Source: Pseudomonas sp. LFM046
GTDB taxonomy: Bacteria > Pseudomonadota > Gammaproteobacteria > Pseudomonadales > Pseudomonadaceae
Direction: 5' to 3'
DNA length: 64,000 bases
NCBI RefSeq assembly: GCF_000949385.2
Contig: NZ_JYKO02000001.1
Span: 5,292,678 to 5,356,677, forward strand
Positions 1 through 12,420 of the stretch are shown piece by piece. The notes below the pieces were generated by a model. The model saw nothing but the letters and a program-made list of their open reading frames with translations. It had not been told where the DNA came from and made no database searches. A program made the position numbers and the translations under genes. Position 1 is the first letter of the stretch. The number at the start of each line of letters is the position of its first letter.

Positions 1-2990
<2,990 letters not shown>

Positions 2991-3048
2991 GCGGTTTCCT
3001 GGCAGATCGAGGGAAAGTTGTACTTCTTGCCGTGCCACGGCGAGAAGG

Positions 3049-3864
3049 TCAATAACCCTTGATGCTGTAGTCCACTTCGAAGGCGATTCCAGTGACCCGG
3101 GAAACCCCGGTCTCGATGCTGCCGTCGCGCTTCAGGCGCAGCCAGCGATAACCCGGTGCCTCGCAGCCGACGCTGAAGTCCTCGCTGCCCGGCGCGAACT
3201 GCACGCAAGTGGAAGGCGACGCCAGCAGGCGCACGCCGTTGCGCACCTGATCGAATTCCTGGTGGACGTGGCCCCAGAGCAGTGCGCGCACCTGGGGATA
3301 ACGGTCCAGCACCGCGAACAGCGCCTCGGCATTGCGCACGCCGATGGGGTCCATCCAGGCGCAGCCAATGGACACGGGGTGATGGTGGAAGCTGATCAGC
3401 ACGTGGCGCTCCCCGGCCTCTTCCAGGGCTCGCTCCAGCAGTTGCAACTGCTCGGCGGGGAAATGCCCGGGCACGGCGCCCTCGATGGTGGAATCCAGCA
3501 ACACTATCCGCCAGTGGGGGAAATCGACGATAGGCTCAAGGGCGGCGGTGCCGGCGCAGACCTGACGCATCACCGGCACTTCGTCATGGTTGCCGGGGAA
3601 CCAGCGGGACGGTGCCGGAATGCGGGCGACCAGCTCGCCGAAACACTGGTAGGACTCGGCGGAGCCGTCCTGGGACAGGTCGCCCGTGGCCAGCACGAGA
3701 TCGATGCTCGGCTGCTCCTCGATAACCCGGTCGATCACCCGCTGCAAGCTGTCGCGGGTGTCCATGCCCAGCAGCTTGCCGTCCGCTTCGGCGAACAGGT
3801 GGCTGTCGGAGAGCTGCACCAGCAGCACCGACTCGTCAGCGGCAGTAGGGAGTGGACTGGACAA
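3049..3864 (-). CDS. cpdA: 3',5'-cyclic-AMP phosphodiesterase (CpdA)
   Basis: Class III cyclic nucleotide phosphodiesterase hydrolysing cAMP to AMP; in P. aeruginosa CpdA sets the cAMP level seen by Vfr. The 271-residue protein carries the complete calcineurin-like metal-binding set: SDSHLF (residues about 19-24), ATGDLSQDG, PGNHDE, SFHHHP and GHVHQEF. Length is typical. It starts a block with yqiA and parE (gaps of 58 and 14 bases using the chosen starts) and has its own 154-base upstream region containing a TGTGA half-site (see promoter entry). The motif set leaves little doubt about enzyme class; cAMP specificity is inferred from family and gene context. Confidence 0.93.
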   Translation of the reverse strand: MSSPLPTAADESVLLVQLSDSHLFAEADGKLLGMDTRDSLQRVIDRVIEEQPSIDLVLATGDLSQDGSAESYQCFGELVARIPAPSRWFPGNHDEVPVMRQVCAGTAALEPIVDFPHWRIVLLDSTIEGAVPGHFPAEQLQLLERALEEAGERHVLISFHHHPVSIGCAWMDPIGVRNAEALFAVLDRYPQVRALLWGHVHQEFDQVRNGVRLLASPSTCVQFAPGSEDFSVGCEAPGYRWLRLKRDGSIETGVSRVTGIAFEVDYSIKGY

Positions 3865-3928
3865 GGCCTTCTCCTTGGGCGGGATGTTCCGATTATGGTT
3901 GCTGCGCGCGCAAAGGGTAAACCCGCGA

Positions 3929-3960
3929 AGCGGGAATGGTTCACAGTTAAAAGCAGCCGA
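3929..3960 (-). promoter_or_regulatory. Possible CRP/Vfr-type half-site upstream of cpdA
   Basis: On the minus strand, about 75 bases before the cpdA start, there is AACTGTGAACC: a good TGTGA half-site for a CRP-family protein with no clear second half. It is followed by a small hairpin CCCGC-TTC-GCGGG (3922-3934) and a short T run, which could also be the end of the DUF1249 transcript. In P. aeruginosa cpdA is known to respond to Vfr and cAMP, which is why the half-site is listed; a single half-site is weak evidence. Confidence 0.25.
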
Positions 3961-4018
3961 TCGTGAGCATCCGACCAGTCGACAAGGGTTACCGCGATGG
4001 TGCCGTTAGCCGATCCGG

Positions 4019-4468
4019 CTAGAGGACGACGGGTTCCAGCTCGTGGCCGCAGGCCAGGCAATGACTGAGCCATTCACCAAGGAAGAGGTTCAGCTGACTC
4101 TTCTCATCGGGCTGGTGCATGTCGGCATTGGGATAGGAGTACACGCTACGGAAACGCCGTGCATTCTCGGCACCGACCACTTCAGCCATACGCGCGTCAT
4201 GGTAGACGCGCACTTCCAACTGCGGAGACGGGAGCCAGGGCAGGCTGTGCTCCTGGCGGACTTGCAGGGTGGTGGTGTAAGGGCAGGCCTCGACCACTTC
4301 CAGGGCCAGCACGCCCAGCAGGCGTTCGCCCTGGCTCAACGCGACACGCCGGGAACCGCGCACCTCGCGCATCTGCGGGAGCAGACGCATCAGGCGCGCG
4401 TAGTTCGCCTCACAGGCTGCTTGCAGCCCGATGAGGTCGACCCGGTAGCGATCGCGCAACAGATTCAC
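4019..4468 (-). CDS. DUF1249 domain protein (YqiB-like)
   Basis: Conserved protein of unknown function, related to E. coli YqiB (DUF1249). The product begins NLLRDRYRVDLIGLQAACEANYARL, contains LEVVEACPYTTTL and the C-terminal motif NADMHQPDEKSQLNLFLGEWL, which is the recognisable family core. I chose the GTG at 4468: its last two bases overlap the nudF TGA (GTGA) and an AGGGG sits nine bases upstream. This gives 149 residues; another in-frame GTG lies two codons earlier. The position between nudF and cpdA is conserved in pseudomonads and enterics. No catalytic residues are evident. Confidence 0.88.
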   Translation of the reverse strand: MNLLRDRYRVDLIGLQAACEANYARLMRLLPQMREVRGSRRVALSQGERLLGVLALEVVEACPYTTTLQVRQEHSLPWLPSPQLEVRVYHDARMAEVVGAENARRFRSVYSYPNADMHQPDEKSQLNLFLGEWLSHCLACGHELEPVVL

Positions 4469-5082
4469 GTCCACAATCCCCTGACTTCGGTACGGTTCAG
4501 CGCCAGCCACTGCAGGGCCAGCATACTTGCGGCGTTGTCCAGTCGCCCTTCGCGCATCAGGGCCATGGCGTCCTCCAGCGGCAGCACGTGCACGCGGATA
4601 TCCTCGCCCTCCTCCGCCAGCCCGTGTACGCCCCCCGCGCCGCTGCTGTCACAGCGTCCGAGGTACAGGTGCACGCGCTCGTTGGAGCCCCCTGGTGAAG
4701 GATAGTAAGTGGTGATCGGCCACAGTGAAGTCAACTGCAGATCAGCTTCTTCGACAGCTTCCCGACGGGCGACCTCTTCCGGTTCCTCGTCCTTGTCGAT
4801 CAGCCCGGCAACCAGCTCCAGCAGCCAGGGGCTTTCGCTCTTGCCGTAGGCCCCGACACGGAACTGTTCGATCAGCACCACCGTATCCTGCAGCGGATCA
4901 TAGGGCAGGACGCAGACAGCATCATGACGGACGAAGAGTTCCCGATGGATGACCGGTCCCATTTCGCCGGAGAACAGCTGGTGGCGCAGGCTCAGGCGGT
5001 CCAGCCGGTAAAAACCCTGGAAGCAGGTCTCGCGTTCGACCATTTCGACAGCGTCGGGGCCTGGCTTGAAGGTTTCGGTCAT
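4465..5082 (-). CDS. nudF: ADP-ribose pyrophosphatase (Nudix hydrolase NudF)
   Basis: Hydrolyses ADP-ribose to AMP and ribose 5-phosphate. The 205-residue protein has the NudF layout: an N-terminal dimerisation strand region (ETCFQGFYRLDRLSLRH), the substrate strand LIEQFRVGAY, and a Nudix box beginning GLIDKDEEPEEVARREAVEE around residues 92-111 that fits G-x5-E-x7-R-E-x2-E-E. YYPSPGGSNERVHLYLGRC follows, as in ADP-ribose pyrophosphatases. It heads the minus-strand run and overlaps the DUF1249 gene by 4 bases. The divergent gap to the lipoprotein gene is 188 bases and shows no strong promoter by eye. Confidence 0.95.
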   Translation of the reverse strand: MTETFKPGPDAVEMVERETCFQGFYRLDRLSLRHQLFSGEMGPVIHRELFVRHDAVCVLPYDPLQDTVVLIEQFRVGAYGKSESPWLLELVAGLIDKDEEPEEVARREAVEEADLQLTSLWPITTYYPSPGGSNERVHLYLGRCDSSGAGGVHGLAEEGEDIRVHVLPLEDAMALMREGRLDNAASMLALQWLALNRTEVRGLWT

Positions 5083-5270
5083 GGGGTGTCTCGCTTGGTC
5101 AGGATGGCATTCGATCCGCGCATCCTACCCCTTGGCCAAGCACCGCGCAGCCTCTTTGCAGATGCGCTGCCGGCTGGGAAGATGCGCGGCGAAATGCTGC
5201 CGGCCACCGCTCGAACTCAGGGTGGCGATGGCAGTCGAAGCCTGCACTTTTCCGGAATCCGACCCTGAAG

Positions 5271-6020
5271 ATGAAGCCGATGCCCCTTGCCCGACTCCTC
5301 GCCGCCGCCTCCTTCGGCGCCCTGCTCAGCGCCTGCCAGATGTTGCCCGGCGGCAGCGACAAGCTGGAGCCGCAGCGCCACGCCTGGGAACACCTGAAGC
5401 CCGGCTGCCAGGGCGAGAGCTGCCCGCTGGTGAACATCGACACCATCAGCTTCGCCGACGAACCGCAGCTCAATGCACTGATCAACCAGCGCCTGCTGCA
5501 AATGACCCAGGACAGCCCCGGCGCGCCGCTGCCGGCCTCGCTCGAATCCTATGAGAAGGACTTCCTCGCCAGCGCCCAGCACAACTGGAGCAGCTACCTG
5601 CAGGCCAAGGTGCTGGAGCAGCACGACAAGCTGGTCCTGGTCGAACTGTCCAGCTACCTCTACACCGGCGGCGCCCACGGAATGCCGGGGCGCGGCTTCA
5701 TCAACTACGACCGCAAGCTGGAGAAGCCGCTGAGCCTTGGCGACATGCTGCTGCCCGGCCAGGAAGACGCCTTCTGGAAGGTGGCCGAGAAGGCCCACGG
5801 CCGCTGGCTGGCGGTCAACAAATTCGACCAGGACCCCGAATTCATCAAGACCTGGCCGTTCGAGCGTACCGCCAACGTCGGCCTGGGCTACGGCGCCGTC
5901 ATCCTGAAGTACGACGTCTACAGCATCGCGCCGTACTCCAGCGGCCACCCGGAGCTGCGTATTCCCTATCCGCAGCTCAACGGAATATTGAAGCCCCAGT
6001 ATTTCCCCGGACGCGGCTGA
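5271..6020 (+). CDS. RsiV/DUF3298-family lipoprotein
   Basis: A predicted outer-membrane or periplasmic lipoprotein. Residues 1-22 are a lipoprotein signal peptide with lipobox LLSAC (Cys22). The rest resembles the DUF4163/DUF3298 pair found in RsiV-like proteins: the SYLYTGGAHGMPGRGFINYD strand region, DMLLPGQEDAFWKVAEKAH, and the C-terminal GAVILKYDVYSIAPYSSGHPE. No catalytic residues are evident; in RsiV itself this fold binds lysozyme, but that role is not implied here. The start follows a weak CTGAAG. The last 44 bases overlap the convergent cytX gene. A homologue sits at the same place next to nudF in P. aeruginosa as I recall. Confidence 0.85.
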   Translation: MKPMPLARLLAAASFGALLSACQMLPGGSDKLEPQRHAWEHLKPGCQGESCPLVNIDTISFADEPQLNALINQRLLQMTQDSPGAPLPASLESYEKDFLASAQHNWSSYLQAKVLEQHDKLVLVELSSYLYTGGAHGMPGRGFINYDRKLEKPLSLGDMLLPGQEDAFWKVAEKAHGRWLAVNKFDQDPEFIKTWPFERTANVGLGYGAVILKYDVYSIAPYSSGHPELRIPYPQLNGILKPQYFPGRG

Positions 6021-7278
6021 AGCGCCCCAGCAGGAACTGCAGACCGCCTGCCGCCAGCAATGCCGGCAGGGTCGCCCCCAGCTCCGGCCAGCGGTTGGCC
6101 AGCAGGTGGTAGAGGGCGACGCCGCAGCCCCAGGCCAGCAACGTGTCCCAGCGCAGCGCCACCCGAGGCGCCAGCTCGGCACGGCGGCGGCGCAGGATGA
6201 AGTGATCCACCAGCACCACGCCGAACAGCGGGGCGAATACCGAACCGATCAGCAGCAGGAAGTTCTGGTACTCGGCCAGCGGCGCGAACCAGGCGATCAG
6301 GGTGCACAGGGCACCGATGGCCAGGGCGAGCTGCTCCACCTTCAACGGCAGCAGGATGCCGCTGGACACCGCCGCCGAATGGATGTCGGCGAAGGCCTTC
6401 TCCGACTCGTCCAGCAGGATCAGCAGCAGCGGGATGCCCATGCCGGCACCGGCCAACGCCAGCAGCAGGGCGTTGGCATCGCTGCCCTCGGCGAAGGCCA
6501 GGGTGTAGGCCACGCCCAGGCCCATCAGCCACAGGCAGCCGATGAAGAAGCCCAGCGCCGAGCCGACGAACACGCCGCCGCCACGACGGCCGAAGCGCGA
6601 GTAGTCGGCGATCAGCGGCAGCCAGGACAGCGGCATGGCGATCGCGATGTCGAAGCCCAGGGCGAAGGACATGGAACCGTCACCGGCGCGCGCCATCAGG
6701 GCGGAAAGGTCGGCCCGGTTCAGCAGGTCCCAGGTCAGCCAGACGCAGGCGCCCAGCAGCAGCCAGATACCCCAGCGACGCAGGATGCGACGGACGAACG
6801 CCAGCGGGCCGGCCACCGCCAGCAGCGTGGCGAGGGCGCCGAATACCAGGGTCCACAGGGTGGGCGACGCCCACAGGCTGTCATCGCCCAGGCCACGGCC
6901 GCCCAGCAGACTGGCGGCGTCGCGCATCACGATGATCTCGAAGGCGCCCCAGCCCACCAGTTGCAGCAGGTTGAGGAAGGCCGGCAGACCGGCGCCGGCC
7001 GAACCCAGGCTGAGCTTGAGCGAGGCCATGGCGGCCAGGCCCGTATCGCTGCCGATCATGGCGGCGGAGCCCAGCAGCAGCACGCCGACGCCGGTGCCCA
7101 GCAGAATGGCGAGCAGCGCGTCGCTGGTGCCAAGGCCCGGCGCCAGCAGCGCACCGGTCTGCAGCACCATCAGGCCAAGGCCGAGGGAGAACCAGAGGGA
7201 AAACAGGTCGCGCGTGCCGAGTACGCGCTGATCGAAGGCGACCGGAATGGTCGGCGAATAACTGGTGGGGGTGTTCAC
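5977..7278 (-). CDS. cytX: Putative hydroxymethylpyrimidine transporter CytX
   Basis: Member of the nucleobase:cation symporter-1 (cytosine permease) family, about 12 membrane segments over 433 residues. It opens with LGTRDLFSLWFSLGLGLMV, the NCS1 first-helix region, and contains PLSWLPLIADYSRFGRRG, the conserved helix 6 stretch. It lies 92 bases behind the TPP-riboswitch-controlled thiC, which is the usual CytX setting, so I infer uptake of the pyrimidine moiety of thiamine rather than cytosine. The start is the GTG at 7278 (VNTPTSYS); longer versions of the frame run into non-coding sequence and thiC. Its 3' end overlaps the convergent lipoprotein gene by 44 bases. Confidence 0.85.
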   Translation of the reverse strand: MNTPTSYSPTIPVAFDQRVLGTRDLFSLWFSLGLGLMVLQTGALLAPGLGTSDALLAILLGTGVGVLLLGSAAMIGSDTGLAAMASLKLSLGSAGAGLPAFLNLLQLVGWGAFEIIVMRDAASLLGGRGLGDDSLWASPTLWTLVFGALATLLAVAGPLAFVRRILRRWGIWLLLGACVWLTWDLLNRADLSALMARAGDGSMSFALGFDIAIAMPLSWLPLIADYSRFGRRGGGVFVGSALGFFIGCLWLMGLGVAYTLAFAEGSDANALLLALAGAGMGIPLLLILLDESEKAFADIHSAAVSSGILLPLKVEQLALAIGALCTLIAWFAPLAEYQNFLLLIGSVFAPLFGVVLVDHFILRRRRAELAPRVALRWDTLLAWGCGVALYHLLANRWPELGATLPALLAAGGLQFLLGRFSRVRGNTGASIFR

Positions 7279-7330
7279 GATGGCAGATGCCCTGGATGGA
7301 CTGTTGTTATGGGTTGACCACAAACCGGAA

Positions 7331-7351
7331 AGCCGGGCACAGGGCCCGGCT
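7331..7351 (-). terminator. Hairpin after thiC, weak terminator
   Basis: Perfect inverted repeat AGCCGGGC-N5-GCCCGGCT in the 92-base gap between the thiC stop and the cytX start, followed on the minus strand by TTTCCGGTTT. The short T run suggests partial termination or attenuation, allowing some read-through from thiC into cytX. Confidence 0.5.
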
Positions 7352-7370
7352 TCCGTCGTGGCGGGCAGGC

Positions 7371-9446
<2,076 letters not shown>

Positions 9447-9454
9447 ACTCGCGC

Positions 9455-9484
9455 AGTCTAAACAAGCTCGGCCGAGAAAACCAA
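9455..9484 (-). promoter_or_regulatory. Predicted sigma-70 promoter of thiC
   Basis: Minus strand: TTGGTT (9484-9479), 17 bases, TTAGAC, or 18 bases to TAGACT, just upstream of the riboswitch start. Spacing and position fit a vegetative promoter with a transcript start near 9448. Confidence 0.5.
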
Positions 9485-9508
9485 CCCGGTGGTCAGAATA
9501 AAGTGACC

Positions 9509-9531
9509 GATGCGTCGGTATATGACGCATC
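9509..9531. repeat. Palindrome GATGCGTC-N7-GACGCATC, possible operator
   Basis: Perfect 8-base arms separated by seven bases (GGTATAT), located between the divergent thiC and tolC genes, about 25 bases upstream of the predicted thiC promoter and about 140 bases before the tolC start. The form resembles a dimeric regulator site. The cognate protein is unknown. Confidence 0.45.
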
Positions 9532-9668
9532 CCTGCCGCAAGAATCCATTGTTGCAGGCAAGCAACATAGCTTGTCGCAAACTACACTCAGGCCGCCGCC
9601 GGGCTTCTTGACCACCCCCCCGGCGGCCCCGTAGCCTTGCCCGACCCCCCAAGAATCCAGGATTGATC

Positions 9669-11111
9669 ATGCTGCGCAGACTCTCGCTGGCCATCGCCGT
9701 GGCATCCGCCTTCGCCGGAAATGCCTGGGCCGTAGATGCCCCCCTGTCAGCCAAGACGGACCTCGTGACCGTCTACAAGGACGCCGTCGACAACAACGCC
9801 GACCTCGCCGCCGCCCGCGCCAACTATGACGCGCAGCGCGAGGCCGTGCCCCAGGCTCGTTCCGGCCTGCTGCCGCAGATAAACGGCGGCGCCACGGCCG
9901 ACGACACCCGGACCAAGCTGGACGATCCCTCCAGCACCACTTCGCGCAGCGGCATCGCCTACCAGGCGACTCTGAGCCAGCCGATATTCCGCGCTGACCG
10001 CTGGTTCCAACTGAAAGCCGCCGAGTCCAGCACCGAGCAGGCTGCCCTGGACTTCTCCGCGACCCAGCAGAACCTGATCCTGCAGACCGCCGAAACCTAC
10101 TTCGCCGTGCTGCGCGCCCAGGACAACCTGGCCTCGACCAAGGCCGAAGAAGCGGCGTTCAAGCGCCAGCTCGACCAGGCCAACGAGCGTTTCGACGTCG
10201 GTCTCTCGGACAAGACCGACGTGCTGGAAGCCCAGGCGGGCTATGACACTGCACGTGCCAACCGGATCATCGCCGAGCGCAACGTGGAAGACGCCTTCCA
10301 GGCCCTGGTCACCCTGACCAACCGCGAGTACGCCTCCATCGAGGGTATCCTCCACACCCTTCCGGTCGTGGTACCCGCCCCCAACGATGCCAAGGCGTGG
10401 GTCGACACCGCTTCCCAGCAGAACCTCAACCTGCAGGCCGCGAACTTTGCGGTCGACGCCGCCGAAGAGACCCTGCGCCAGCGCAAGGCCGGTCACGCAC
10501 CAACCCTGGACGCGGTGGCCAGCTACCAGAAGGGCGACAACGACAGCCTGGGCTTCAGCAACAGCCCGGGCAGCACGCAGCCGAATATCAGTGGCGACGT
10601 GGAACAGCGCAGCATCGGCCTCCAGCTGAATATCCCGATCTACAGCGGCGGCCTGACCAGTTCGCAGGTGCGCGAGTCCTACCAGCGCCTGAACCAGACC
10701 GAACAGCAACGCGAAAGCCTGCGCCGCACCGTGGTGCAGAACACCCGCAACTTCCACCGCGCGGTGAACACCGACGTGGAGCAGGTGAAGGCACGCAAGC
10801 AGTCGATCATCTCCAACCAGAGCGCCCTGGAAGCCACCGAGATCGGTTACCAGGTGGGTACCCGCAACATCGTCGACGTGCTGGACGCCCAGCGCCAGCT
10901 GTACAGCTCGGTACGCGACTACAACAACGCCCGCTACGACTACATCCTCGACAACCTGCGCCTGAAGCAGGCCGCCGGCACCCTGAGCCCGGGCGATCTG
11001 GAAGCCCTGGCCGGCTTCCTCAAGCCCGACTACGACCCGGACAAGGACTTCCTCCCGCCGGATCTGGCCAAGGCTGCCGAAGCCAGCCTGAAAGGCGACA
11101 CGGAATACTGA
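9669..11111 (+). CDS. tolC: TolC-family outer-membrane channel protein
   Basis: Trimeric outer-membrane exit duct for type I secretion and tripartite efflux. The 480-residue product has a Sec signal peptide ending NAWA, two outer-membrane-efflux repeats (first from LVTVYKDAVDNNADLAAARANYDAQREAVPQARSGLLPQ-type helix, second from TASQQNLNLQAANFAVDAAEE onwards) and the typical duct motif TRNIVDVLDAQRQLY near the end. ATG 9669 has AGGA six bases upstream; a TTG two codons earlier is too close to that site. In P. aeruginosa the homologue next to thiC is OpmH. Its inner-membrane partners are not in this window, so the exported substrate cannot be told. Confidence 0.94.
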   Translation: MLRRLSLAIAVASAFAGNAWAVDAPLSAKTDLVTVYKDAVDNNADLAAARANYDAQREAVPQARSGLLPQINGGATADDTRTKLDDPSSTTSRSGIAYQATLSQPIFRADRWFQLKAAESSTEQAALDFSATQQNLILQTAETYFAVLRAQDNLASTKAEEAAFKRQLDQANERFDVGLSDKTDVLEAQAGYDTARANRIIAERNVEDAFQALVTLTNREYASIEGILHTLPVVVPAPNDAKAWVDTASQQNLNLQAANFAVDAAEETLRQRKAGHAPTLDAVASYQKGDNDSLGFSNSPGSTQPNISGDVEQRSIGLQLNIPIYSGGLTSSQVRESYQRLNQTEQQRESLRRTVVQNTRNFHRAVNTDVEQVKARKQSIISNQSALEATEIGYQVGTRNIVDVLDAQRQLYSSVRDYNNARYDYILDNLRLKQAAGTLSPGDLEALAGFLKPDYDPDKDFLPPDLAKAAEASLKGDTEY

Positions 11112-11130
11112 GGTCCAGCGCAAACGACGA

Positions 11131-11157
11131 AGCCCGGCAGAGATGCCGGGCTTTTTC
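11131..11157 (+). terminator. Rho-independent terminator after tolC
   Basis: AGCCCGGCA-N4-TGCCGGGCT followed by TTTTC, 20 bases after the tolC stop. It may also act for the convergent solute-binding protein gene, whose stop is at 11185. Confidence 0.85.
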
Positions 11158-11184
11158 ATTTCGCGCGTACCGGGTGGATCGCGC

Positions 11185-12261
11185 CTACTTCGCCGCCCAG
11201 GCGTTGAAGCGCTGCTCCAGGTCCTCGCCATGGTCGGTCCAGAACTCCACGTCCATGGCCAGTGACTGGGCCATGTTCTGCGGCGCGCTGGGCAGCCAGC
11301 CGGTCAGGGCCGGGTCGAGACGATCGAAGGTCTGCTGGTTGACCGGTCCGTAGGGAATGCGCTTGACGTAGTCGGCCTGGTTGTCCGCCTTGTTGATGAA
11401 GGCGATCAACTGGTGGGCGCGATCGACATGCTTCGAGCCCTTGATGATGGCCCAGTAGTCCATGCCGTAGAGGCTGTCCGGCCAGACCACCGCGAAGTTG
11501 TTGCCTTCCTGGTGGGCCGCGGCGATGCGGCCGCTGTAGACCGAGGTCATGGTCACGTCGCCAGCGGCCAGCCACTGCACCGGCTGGGCGCCCGCCTCCC
11601 ACCACTGGATATGGGGCTTGAGCTGGTCCAGCTTGGCGAAGGCGCGCTCCACCCCGGCCGGCGTGGCCAGCACCTTGTAGACATCCTCGCGCTTGACCCC
11701 GTCGGCCAGCAGCGCGAATTCCAGGTTGTACACGGCGCGCTTGCGCAGGCCACGCTTGCCGGGGAAGCGCTTGACGTCCCAGAAGTCCGCCCAGGATTTC
11801 GGCGCCTCGGCCAGTTTGCCGGCGTCGTAGGCCAGCGCCACGCTCCACACCATGGTGGCCGAACCGCACTCCTGGGCCGCGTCGGCGATCAACTGATCGG
11901 TGCCGCCGATGCGCTGCCAGTCGAGCCGCTCGAACATGCCCTCCTCGCAACCGCGCACCAGGTCCGGCGCCTCGATCTCCACCAGGTCCCAGTCGACGCT
12001 GCCGGTATCGGCCATCACCTTGATGCGCGCCATTTCGCCGTTGTACTCGCTCTCGGTCAGGGGAGCGCCGCTGGCCTTGGCAAAGGGTTTGAAGAAGGCG
12101 TCGCTCAGGGCTTTCTGCCCTGCCCCGCCATAACCCACGACCACCATGTTGTCCGCCGCCTGAGCGGTTCCCAGCGTGGAGGCCAGGGCCAGTCCGGCCA
12201 GCCAGGGAGTGATGGAGCGGGGGATATCGATGTGCAGGTGAGGGACGAACGAATGCCGCAT
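11185..12261 (-). CDS. Periplasmic solute-binding protein, spermidine/putrescine (PotD/PotF) type
   Basis: Predicted periplasmic receptor of an ABC importer. The 358-residue protein has an N-terminal signal peptide (cleavage near GTAQA-AD) and the type II periplasmic fold of polyamine/iron receptors: NMVVVGYGGAGQKAL, a DWDLVEIEAPDLVRGCEEGMFERLDW-type segment, KSWADFWDVKRFPGKRGLRK and the C-terminal INKADNQADYVKRIPYGPVN. No ATPase or permease gene is adjacent, so it is an orphan receptor that must use a transporter encoded elsewhere. It is divergent to a flavin oxidoreductase gene with a palindromic intergenic region. The ligand could be a polyamine or another amine; this is inference. Confidence 0.85.
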   Translation of the reverse strand: MRHSFVPHLHIDIPRSITPWLAGLALASTLGTAQAADNMVVVGYGGAGQKALSDAFFKPFAKASGAPLTESEYNGEMARIKVMADTGSVDWDLVEIEAPDLVRGCEEGMFERLDWQRIGGTDQLIADAAQECGSATMVWSVALAYDAGKLAEAPKSWADFWDVKRFPGKRGLRKRAVYNLEFALLADGVKREDVYKVLATPAGVERAFAKLDQLKPHIQWWEAGAQPVQWLAAGDVTMTSVYSGRIAAAHQEGNNFAVVWPDSLYGMDYWAIIKGSKHVDRAHQLIAFINKADNQADYVKRIPYGPVNQQTFDRLDPALTGWLPSAPQNMAQSLAMDVEFWTDHGEDLEQRFNAWAAK

Positions 12262-12273
12262 GGTGCTTCTCCT

Positions 12274-12385
12274 CTTGTTGTTGTCATGAAGCGTGCCCGG
12301 CTCGGGGCTGACTCGAAACTAGTCAGGGCCAAGTAAAAAAACAAGTTGATTTTTTACTAACGGTAAATTTTCATGACACAACAAG
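12274..12385. repeat. Inverted pair of a 16-17 base motif flanking the divergent promoter region
   Basis: CTTGTTGTTGTCATGAA (12274-12290) reappears in inverted orientation as TTCATGACACAACAAG (12370-12385); the arms match over 16 bases with one extra T. The first copy is just upstream of the solute-binding protein start and the second just upstream of the oxidoreductase start, so both genes carry the same element at similar distance. Confidence 0.6.
12332..12358. promoter_or_regulatory. 27-base palindrome AGTAAAAAA-N9-TTTTTTACT, probable operator
   Basis: Perfect 9-base arms around ACAAGTTGA, centred between the divergent solute-binding protein and oxidoreductase genes and inside the larger inverted pair at 12274-12385. 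The AT-rich palindrome stands out in GC-rich surroundings. A natural candidate ligand is the XRE-cupin regulator encoded at 14453, but that link is inference. Confidence 0.55.
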
Positions 12386-12420
12386 AACAAGCGCGACCGC
12401 CAGGTCCACAGGAGCCCTCC

